A stretch of 39,201 bases of DNA from Chlorobiota bacterium (GTDB lineage Bacteria > Bacteroidota > Bacteroidia > Bacteroidales > JAADGE01). This document shows positions 10,241 through 17,936 of this stretch, piece after piece. How positions within the stretch are numbered: the stretch's first letter is position 1; every line of letters starts with the position of its first letter. Location: NCBI GenBank assembly GCA_013153865.1, contig JAADDR010000168.1, positions 1 through 39,201 of the forward strand. Reading direction: 5' to 3'. The position numbers and the translations under genes are program-made. Below the pieces are notes generated by a model. The model did not search any database. It worked only from the letters and a program-made list of their open reading frames with translations, and was not told where the DNA came from.

Positions 10241-11646
10241 TTTGCGATGATAAGTTTTTCGGAAGTTACGGTTTCGTTTGTTTCCGTAATTATAAAGTAA
10301 ATACCTGAAGGCAGAGAAGATACGTCAATTTTGTTTCCGTTGTATTTTACTTTTTTTACGGTGCGACCGTAATTATCGGTTATGGTAATTTCGGCTTTAT
10401 TTATGTTTTTTATTTCGAAAAAATTATTTGCGGGTACGGGATATATTAAGATTTCGGAGCTTTCGGACTTGCCGATGCTTTCGGGTTCGTAAACTTCTCT
10501 TGTAATGCTCGTGCCGATATCCGGATTGTCGGTAAGATATGCCGTTATTGTTAAAGTTCCGGGTTGTGTCAGGTTGAGAATATTGTCTTCGTCGATATAT
10601 GCTCCGTCCAAATCGAGTTCGGTATTAATGTCATAAGACTGCAAACGTCCTTTGTTAAAAGCGAAAACTTCCAAAGTGTAAGATGTATCGGTATAAAGTT
10701 GCGGCGGTAAGTCTTTAATCACTACGGAAAGTTCTGTTCCGGATATGCTTTGGTCGGGCGAGATGTCAACGGCACCGCTTATTTCAGTAGATAATTCTCC
10801 AAGCATCATCATATCGGCATTTACGCCGCAATGTACTTTTACGAAATCTATTTCGTCTAAGTCCGCATAATTTCCGTTTTGGTCAACAGCCCATGATATA
10901 TCGAAAGAGTCTCCTCCCATACCTTCGGTATCGGCAGTATAGGGATTGTCCGGAACGTTTGAATTTATGTCTCCTCTGATTTTGTTGTCGGCATATCCGA
11001 AACTTCGGCAGTAAGATTTAATGTTGCCGGGATTTGAAGTATCTACTGAGGCAATTATTTTTGTTCCTTCGAGAGAGTATGCGTTTTGGTCTATATCGGG
11101 AAAATATTCTGCTGAAGGGTAGTAAGGTTGCGTGTGGTAGCTGTTTGCGTAAACGAATCCGCTGTTACCCGTATTGTCTGTCCATGCCACGTCGGCAGCT
11201 TCTTCCTGCTGAGGATTATTATATGTTATGCCGTAATTATGAATTGTGTTTGAAAAGAAGTAATCGCTTCCGGCAAGTTCGTACCATGTATCGTCCGGCA
11301 GTCCGTTGTTGTTTTCGTCTTTCATTACCGATACTATACCGGGTTCGGAGCTTTCGGCTGATGCAGGGTTTCCGAATACGGTAAAATCTATTCCGTAAGG
11401 ATTTTCAGGGTCGTTTTCTACAGGATTTTCAAATTTAAAGATAATATATCCTCCGAATGCTCCCAAACTTACGATACCGTTTGTTGTTCCGATGATTGAC
11501 AGTGCGGCGTCAGGGCTTCCGTAGGAGTCGGTATTTATAAATTGCCCCGGTGCGGGAGTATATTCGATAATTCCGGAAATATATTGAGCGTTTATTCGGC
11601 AGGCAAATATTACGATAAGCAATATCGTTAATGAAATGTATTTCAT
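10237..11646 (-). CDS. Cell-surface protein with T9SS type A C-terminal sorting domain, in cobalamin riboswitch operon
   Basis: Signal peptide; C-terminal IYPVPANNFFEIKNINKAEITITDNYGRTVKKVKYNGNKIDVSSLPSGIYFIITETNETVTSEKLIIAK is a typical T9SS CTD; first gene after the riboswitch. Confidence 0.85.
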   Translation of the reverse strand: MKYISLTILLIVIFACRINAQYISGIIEYTPAPGQFINTDSYGSPDAALSIIGTTNGIVSLGAFGGYIIFKFENPVENDPENPYGIDFTVFGNPASAESSEPGIVSVMKDENNNGLPDDTWYELAGSDYFFSNTIHNYGITYNNPQQEEAADVAWTDNTGNSGFVYANSYHTQPYYPSAEYFPDIDQNAYSLEGTKIIASVDTSNPGNIKSYCRSFGYADNKIRGDINSNVPDNPYTADTEGMGGDSFDISWAVDQNGNYADLDEIDFVKVHCGVNADMMMLGELSTEISGAVDISPDQSISGTELSVVIKDLPPQLYTDTSYTLEVFAFNKGRLQSYDINTELDLDGAYIDEDNILNLTQPGTLTITAYLTDNPDIGTSITREVYEPESIGKSESSEILIYPVPANNFFEIKNINKAEITITDNYGRTVKKVKYNGNKIDVSSLPSGIYFIITETNETVTSEKLIIAK

Positions 11647-11749
11647 TGTTTTCAGATTTTGGTAAAAATGACGGTACGTGATTTTACAGAAAACGGTCGG
11701 CAGGCAGGGATGTCGAATTTGCCTGTCTGTTCGCCGCAGACTGCAAAAC

Positions 11750-11925
11750 CGTAATCGACATCGGCAGGTCTTCTGACTTACTTCGTATTTTAAACACCTT
11801 CCCGCCTTATTGTTAAAGCAGTGGTATTTTGTTTAAAACATAGAAGCTTACAGCAGCGGGAACTGTTGCCGATTTTCACGGCATTCCCTTTTAACTCCGT
11901 AAGGAGACCGTTGTCTTTTGCAAAG
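11750..11925 (-). promoter_or_regulatory. Cobalamin (B12) riboswitch
   Basis: Reverse strand contains the conserved cobalamin element blocks: GGGAATGCCGTGAAAATCGGCAACAGTTCCCGCTGCTGTAAGC, a CCACTG block, GGCGGGAAGGTGTTTA, and a B12-box-like AGTCAGAAGACCTGCCGATG. Confidence 0.93.
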
Positions 11926-11961
11926 ATAATATTTTTTATATAAGAAAAATTTATATTAAGT

Positions 11962-12000
11962 AAAAAACCGGCAAATGTTTTATTTGTTTGCCGGTTTTTT
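11962..12000. terminator. Intrinsic terminator insulating the riboswitch operon from the upstream LRR gene
   Basis: Perfect 14-bp inverted repeat aaaaaaccggcaaa / tttgccggtttttt (11962-11975 / 11987-12000). Confidence 0.8.
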
Positions 12001-12020
12001 GCATTAATTTGCGAGTATGA

Positions 12021-12941
12021 TTATTTTTTTTTCGGTATAATTATTATTGTTGCGTCGGGATTTCTTTTTTGCAGTAAAGTTTCAAATTCTTTTACTTCGT
12101 CTTCCGATATGTTTATATTTTTAGCTCTGAGCATAATTAAATTCGGGAGTCCGATAAGATAATCCAAACTTTTGGCTTTTATTTGAGTGTCGGAGCAATC
12201 TATATCTTGTAAACTTTTGACAAGTTGCAAGGGTCTGAGAGAGCTTACTTTTGTTTTTGAGCAGTCTAATCTTTGCAAATTTTTCAGTTTTGACAGCGGG
12301 GTTAAGTCGTCTATGTTTGTTTCGCTGCAATTAAGCGAGGATAGTTCCGGCATATAGTTAAGTCCTTCGAGCGAGAATAATGAAATATTTTGCGAGACAT
12401 CTAAATCCGTAAGGTTTTTTAAGTCTTTTAATATTCTTAAATCGACTATTGTCGTATAGTGCACGTCTAAATTGCGAAGTTTGTCTAAGTATCTTAAAGG
12501 CACCAAACTTTTAACCATTGTATTGCCGCAATTTATTTTTTCGAGATTGGTTAATCCTGATAACGGTATAAGCGAGTTTATGTTGTCGTTGTCGGAGCAG
12601 TCAATTTCTTTAAGGTTAATTAATCCTTCAATTCCTTCCAGACTTTTAAGTCCGCTGTTTTTTGCTTTTATTATTTCGAGAAGTTGTAATGCTTCCGCCG
12701 GTTTGAGACTTTCTATCTGCTTATTGTTTTCAATATCGAGGAAAACCATTTTGCCTATTTCGGTAAGTTGTTCGTCGGTAGGCGTTACGTCTTTGCCTTT
12801 GAAGTGTTGTTTTTGTATTACTTTTTTCCATGCCGGCGACAGACTGTTCCACCATTCGCGATTGGTTGATTGGGCATTTGTTTCGCTTAATGCGGATATT
12901 AAAAATATTGCCGAAAAAAGGTATTTGTAAAATGTATTCAT
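12021..12941 (-). CDS. Secreted leucine-rich repeat protein
   Basis: N-terminal signal peptide ending ETNAQ; repeated LRR units (LTNLEKINCGNTMVKSLVPL, LKNLQRLDCSKTKVSSLRPL, VKSLQDIDCSDTQ). Confidence 0.85.
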   Translation of the reverse strand: MNTFYKYLFSAIFLISALSETNAQSTNREWWNSLSPAWKKVIQKQHFKGKDVTPTDEQLTEIGKMVFLDIENNKQIESLKPAEALQLLEIIKAKNSGLKSLEGIEGLINLKEIDCSDNDNINSLIPLSGLTNLEKINCGNTMVKSLVPLRYLDKLRNLDVHYTTIVDLRILKDLKNLTDLDVSQNISLFSLEGLNYMPELSSLNCSETNIDDLTPLSKLKNLQRLDCSKTKVSSLRPLQLVKSLQDIDCSDTQIKAKSLDYLIGLPNLIMLRAKNINISEDEVKEFETLLQKRNPDATIIIIPKKK

Positions 12942-12980
12942 GTGTTTTGATTTTTTAGGGTTAAAAAAAAGGTTTATAAA

Positions 12981-13934
12981 TTATCTGTATTCGAGTAATG
13001 CTTCCAATTTTCTTCCGTATCCGTCGTCAAACGAAATAACGGACGGGTAAAAATCGCTTTGCAAATCGCGTGATTCTATTCTGAATGTTACAACGGGTGC
13101 GGAGTTATCTTTACTTGACCATATTTCAAATTCCAGTATGTCTCTGTTATAAATGCCGTCGAACCAGTATAAATTGTGTGTCAGGGAAAAAGTTACGGGA
13201 AAAGATTCTGTGTATTCCGTATGTCTGCTTTCTTTTTCTTCGTGTCCGGCATACCAAACAACCACAAAAACATCTTCTCCTAAGTATGTGTCAGGCAGCC
13301 AAACGGTAACTTCGTCTATTAAAATATCGTCGGGCGGAGGTTTTATTGTTATTTGTTTTGAGAATTTAGAAGTGTCTCCGTTGCAAATTGCATTAAGAAG
13401 GCATGTGTATGTGCCTTGATTTTCGTAAATATGCGAGGGGTTTTTTTCTTCGGAAGTTTCTCCGTCGCCGAATTCCCAAAGGAATGATGTTGCGTATTTT
13501 GAGTAGTTTTGAAATTCGATGAAGGCGGGCATAAACAGGGAGTCTGTTTTTGATGCATAGTCCCAATCGGAGAATACTACCGTAGAATCACCGGTAAGGT
13601 AAAGCGTTTTTGATTTGGAGTCTGATGCTTTGTTTTGCACGACTGATAAGTTTACTTTGTAAATGCCCGGTTTTTCGTATATGTGAACCGGTTTAAATTC
13701 CGATGATGTTTCTCCGTCGCCGAAATCCCATGTATATTTTAAGTCTTTTACTCCGTGTTCCGCTTCGGCATAAAAATATACAACATAAGGTGCGCTGCAA
13801 TTTTCTACACTGTCAATAATATCGAATATTTCTGCATTGCCTTTGCAGCTTGTCAGTGAAGTTACGGTAAAGACAAATAATATTAATCCGATAATAAATA
13901 TTACGAAATGTTTACCGGGTTTGTAAGTTTTCAT
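12981..13934 (-). CDS. PKD-domain lipoprotein
   Basis: Lipobox-like LTSC; two PKD units (YTWDFGDGETSSEFKPVHIYEKPGIYKVNLSV and FLWEFGDGETSEEKNPSHIYENQGTYTCLLNA). Confidence 0.85.
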   Translation of the reverse strand: MKTYKPGKHFVIFIIGLILFVFTVTSLTSCKGNAEIFDIIDSVENCSAPYVVYFYAEAEHGVKDLKYTWDFGDGETSSEFKPVHIYEKPGIYKVNLSVVQNKASDSKSKTLYLTGDSTVVFSDWDYASKTDSLFMPAFIEFQNYSKYATSFLWEFGDGETSEEKNPSHIYENQGTYTCLLNAICNGDTSKFSKQITIKPPPDDILIDEVTVWLPDTYLGEDVFVVVWYAGHEEKESRHTEYTESFPVTFSLTHNLYWFDGIYNRDILEFEIWSSKDNSAPVVTFRIESRDLQSDFYPSVISFDDGYGRKLEALLEYR

Positions 13935-14023
13935 TTGATTAAGGTCTTTAGGTTTAATACTTTGTAAAGATACAAAAAAAGAACCGAAATCAAATTTGAG
14001 TCGGAAAAAACAGTAATTTTTTT

Positions 14024-15121
14024 TTAAACATTAAACCGAATATTAAGAATATCACCGTCTTGCACCACGTAATTTTTTCCTTCTATCCGGAATTTACCTT
14101 TTTCTTTGCATTTTTGTTCTCCTCCGAGTTCGATAAAGTCGTCGTAATGCATTACTTCGGCACGGATAAAACCTTTTTGCAAATCGCTGTGTATAACGCC
14201 GGCAGCTTCAGGGGCAGTCATGCCTTTTTTAAGAGTCCATGCTCTTATTTCTTTAGGTCCTACGGTAAAAAATGTTTGGAGATTAAGTAATTTAAAAGCT
14301 GCTCTTATTAATTTATCCACTCCGGGTTCGTTCAGCCCGGCATCTTCCAGAAATTCTTTTCTTTCTTCGGGAGTTTCCAACTCGGCTATATCCGCTTCTA
14401 AAGCGGCTGCGATAATTAAGATTTCCGTGTCTTGGTCTTTAAGGGCTTCGAAAACGGCTTCGGTATATTTGTTTCCGTTAACGGCAGATGCTTCGTCAAC
14501 GTTGCAGACATACATCACGGGTTTTACCGTAAGCAGATTCAGGTCTTTTATGTATTTTTTGTGTTCTTCTTTAACGGGAGCCGAGTATGCGGGTTTAAAA
14601 TTTTCGAGATGTTCTTTGTATATGTTTAATGTTTCGAGAGCTTTTTTTGCTTCTTTGTCGCCTGATTTTGCAACTTTTTCGAGTCGTGCTATTTTTTTTT
14701 CGATTGATTCTAAATCTTTGACCTGAAGTTCGAAGTTGAGTATTTCCATGTCTCTTACGGGATCTACCGAACCTTCTACATGCGGCAGGTTGTCGTTGTC
14801 GAAACATCTTAAAACATGTATTAAGGCATCGGTATTTCGTATGTCTCCCAAGAATTTATTTCCGGTGCCTTCTCCTTCGCTTGCTCCTTTGGCGATTCCC
14901 GGCACATCGGTAATATCTACGACTGTTTGAATTATTTTTTCGGCAGGTTGAATTTTTTCGAGTTCGTATAATCTTTGGTCGGGAACTTTAATTGTTCCGA
15001 GGTTTGATTTGTCGGTGCTGAAACTGAAATCCGTAACTTCGGCTTTTGTTTCCGAGAAACAATTGAATATGGTTGTTTTGCCTATGTTTGTGAGACCTAT
15101 TATTCCGCATTTTAAAGCCAT
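14024..15121 (-). CDS. ychF: Redox-regulated ATPase YchF (Obg-like ATPase)
   Basis: MALKCGIIGLTNIGKTTIFN (P-loop), DVPGIAKGASEGEGTGNKFLGDIRNTDALIHVLRCF, C-terminal TGS-like domain. Confidence 0.95.
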   Translation of the reverse strand: MALKCGIIGLTNIGKTTIFNCFSETKAEVTDFSFSTDKSNLGTIKVPDQRLYELEKIQPAEKIIQTVVDITDVPGIAKGASEGEGTGNKFLGDIRNTDALIHVLRCFDNDNLPHVEGSVDPVRDMEILNFELQVKDLESIEKKIARLEKVAKSGDKEAKKALETLNIYKEHLENFKPAYSAPVKEEHKKYIKDLNLLTVKPVMYVCNVDEASAVNGNKYTEAVFEALKDQDTEILIIAAALEADIAELETPEERKEFLEDAGLNEPGVDKLIRAAFKLLNLQTFFTVGPKEIRAWTLKKGMTAPEAAGVIHSDLQKGFIRAEVMHYDDFIELGGEQKCKEKGKFRIEGKNYVVQDGDILNIRFNV

Positions 15122-15286
15122 GTCATTAATGTTTTATTTATTAGGGGTGCAAAATTAGTCAATTATTCCGGAATATTGAATTTTCGTTTTTAAGTTTGCT
15201 TAATGAATTAATTTGAAAACTTTAAAAAATCATCTTAAATTTATTACTTTTGCGAAGAATTTGAAAATTATAAAAAATAAGATATA

Positions 15287-17842
15287 ATGATTGAACAATA
15301 TTTGAAACATGAAGCAGAGAGGAATGCCATGGGTATTCCCGCCTTACCGTTAAATTCGGAACAGACTGAAGATTTATGCCGTTTGCTTGAGAATCCGCCT
15401 GCAGGTAAAGAAGATTTTTTGATGCATTTATTTACGGAAAGGATATCTCCGGGAGTTGACCCCGCTGCAAAAGTTAAAGCTGAATTTCTTCATGAAATAA
15501 TTAAAGGAGAAAAGGAATCTCCTCTTATATCGAAGAAAAAAGCCGTTGAGATTTTGGGTACAATGTTGGGCGGTTATAATGTTGCTCCGTTAATAGATAC
15601 TCTTAATAACGAGGAACTTGCCGATGATGCCGTAAAATCGTTAGGGCAAACTACTTTTGTTTATGATGCTTTTGATACTGTTGCCGAGTTGTCGAAAACT
15701 AATCCTTATGCCGAGAAAGTTTTAAAGTCTTGGGCAAATGCCGAATGGTTTACTTCTAAACCTGCTTTGCCCGAAAATATAAAAGTTAAGATATTTATGG
15801 TTGAGGGAGAGACTAATACCGATGATTTATCGCCGGCGAGCGATGCTTGGAGCCGTTCGGATATACCGCTTCATGCTTTATCGATGTTGAAAGCCCGAAA
15901 ACCCGGAAGTTTGAAAGAAATTGCCGAATGGCGTTCTGCAGGTTATAAAGTTGCGTATGCCGGCGATGTGGTAGGAACCGGTTCTTCCCGTAAATCTGCA
16001 ACAAACAGTGTTTTGTGGCATATGGGAGAAGATATACCTTTTGTTCCCAATAAGAGGAGAGATGCCGTAGTAATAGGCGGTGTTATTGCTCCGATATTTT
16101 TTAATACCGTTGAAGATTCCGGCGGTTTGCCTATTGTTGCCGACGTAACGAAATTAAATCACGGAGATGTTGTAAATATTGATACCGTAAAAGGAGAAAT
16201 TCGTTCGGAAAGCGGGGAAGTTTTATCGAGATTTTCGTTAAAGCCCGATACTCTTGCGGACGAATTCAGGGCAGGGGGTCGTATTCCGTTGATAATAGGC
16301 AGGAAATTGACCGCAGATGCGAGAGCTTTTTTTGGTATGGAAGAAGCCGATATTTTTGCGAAACCCGTAAATCCCGTTCCTAAAGCCGGACAGGCATATA
16401 CTTTGGCTCAAAAGATTGTAGGTAAAGCGTGCGGATTGGATGGTGTATTGCCGGGAACAGCCGTAGAGCCCGTTATGACTACGGTAGGTTCTCAAGATAC
16501 GACCGGACCTATGACTGCGGACGAGATTACGGAATTGGCATGTTTGAAATTTCAGACACCTTTGTTTATGCAGTCTTTTTGCCATACTGCCGCTTACCCT
16601 AAAGAAACGGATACAAAAATGCATCAAATGTTGCCTAAATTTATTACCGAAAGAGAGGGAGTTTCTTTATTTCCGGGTGACGGCGTAATTCATTCGTGGT
16701 TAAATCGTATGTTGTTGCCCGATACCGTAGGAACGGGAGGAGATTCTCATACAAGGTTTCCGATAGGAATATCTTTTCCTGCCGGTTCGGGTTTGGTTGC
16801 TTTTGCCGGAGCATTGGGCAGAATGCCTTTAGATATGCCCGAATCCGTTTTGGTTAAGTTTAAAGGAAAAGCAAAACCCGGTATTACGTTGCGCGACATT
16901 GTGAATGCAATACCTCTTAAAGCCATAGAACTCGGATATTTGACGGTAGAGAAAGAAAATAAGAAGAATATCTTTAACGGCAGAATACTGGAAATGGAGG
17001 GTATGCCGGATATAACCGTAGAACAAGCGTTTGAGCTTACCGATGCTGCTGCCGAAAGGAGTGCCGCCGCCGCTACTTATAAGTTGTCCGAGGAATCGGT
17101 GGCAACTTATTTGAGGTCTAATGTTGCACTTTTGCGAAAGATGTTAAAAGACGGCTATCAGTATGCTCCGACTATTGAAAGACGTATTGAAGCCATGGAA
17201 GAGTGGCTTAAAAATCCTAAGTTGCTTTCGCGTGACGAAAATGCGGAGTATGCTGCGGTTTTGGAGATTGATTTATCCGAAATTAAAGAACCTGTTGTTG
17301 CTTGTCCTAATGATCCGGATGATGTTAAATATATTTCCGAAGTTGCCGGAACACCCGTTCAAGATGTATTTATAGGTTCTTGTATGACGAATATAGGTCA
17401 TTACAGAGCTGCATCGAAGATATGGGAAGGTTTTGAAAGGAATGCGGAAGTGAGGACATATATAGTTCCGCCGACAAGGATGGATCAGGCAAAATTAAAG
17501 TCTGAAGGGCAGTTTGCAAAGTTTAATAAGATAGGAGCCAGAATAGAGATACCGGGATGCTCGATTTGTATGGGAAATCAGTTGAGAGTTCCTGACGGAG
17601 TAACGGTATTCTCTACATCGACGCGTAATTTTGATAATCGTATGGGTAAAGGAGCTCAGGTGTATTTGGGGTCAGCCGAGATGGCGGCAGTAGTTTCCGG
17701 TTTGAACAGAATACCTGCTCCCGAGGAGTATTTCGAATATTATGAGAAATATGTAAAACCGGCAGAGGGCGAAGTTTATAAATATCTTCAGTTTGATGAA
17801 GATTCTGATTTCGATAAAGTTTATCGTCGTCGCGATATATAA
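15287..17842 (+). CDS. acnB: Aconitate hydratase B / 2-methylisocitrate dehydratase
   Basis: 851 aa; DTTGPMTADEITELACLKFQTPLFMQSFCHTAAYPK, FPGDGVIHSWLNRMLLPDTVGTGGDSHTRFPIGISFPAGSGLVAFA, GCSICMGNQLRVPDG, STSTRNFDNRMGKGAQVYLGSAEMAAV, all characteristic of AcnB. Confidence 0.95.
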   Translation: MIEQYLKHEAERNAMGIPALPLNSEQTEDLCRLLENPPAGKEDFLMHLFTERISPGVDPAAKVKAEFLHEIIKGEKESPLISKKKAVEILGTMLGGYNVAPLIDTLNNEELADDAVKSLGQTTFVYDAFDTVAELSKTNPYAEKVLKSWANAEWFTSKPALPENIKVKIFMVEGETNTDDLSPASDAWSRSDIPLHALSMLKARKPGSLKEIAEWRSAGYKVAYAGDVVGTGSSRKSATNSVLWHMGEDIPFVPNKRRDAVVIGGVIAPIFFNTVEDSGGLPIVADVTKLNHGDVVNIDTVKGEIRSESGEVLSRFSLKPDTLADEFRAGGRIPLIIGRKLTADARAFFGMEEADIFAKPVNPVPKAGQAYTLAQKIVGKACGLDGVLPGTAVEPVMTTVGSQDTTGPMTADEITELACLKFQTPLFMQSFCHTAAYPKETDTKMHQMLPKFITEREGVSLFPGDGVIHSWLNRMLLPDTVGTGGDSHTRFPIGISFPAGSGLVAFAGALGRMPLDMPESVLVKFKGKAKPGITLRDIVNAIPLKAIELGYLTVEKENKKNIFNGRILEMEGMPDITVEQAFELTDAAAERSAAAATYKLSEESVATYLRSNVALLRKMLKDGYQYAPTIERRIEAMEEWLKNPKLLSRDENAEYAAVLEIDLSEIKEPVVACPNDPDDVKYISEVAGTPVQDVFIGSCMTNIGHYRAASKIWEGFERNAEVRTYIVPPTRMDQAKLKSEGQFAKFNKIGARIEIPGCSICMGNQLRVPDGVTVFSTSTRNFDNRMGKGAQVYLGSAEMAAVVSGLNRIPAPEEYFEYYEKYVKPAEGEVYKYLQFDEDSDFDKVYRRRDI

Positions 17843-17863
17843 AACAAGACAGTTTATTGTTTG

Positions 17864-17905
17864 ACTGTCCGGAAATGTGTATTTGCATCTTCGGACAGTT
17901 TTTTT
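17864..17905. terminator. Intrinsic terminator downstream of acnB
   Basis: Inverted repeat actgtccg (17864-17871) / cggacagt (17892-17899) followed by ttttttt. Confidence 0.7.
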
Positions 17906-17936
17906 ATGTTGTATATTCGGGTAAGTTATATGTTGT

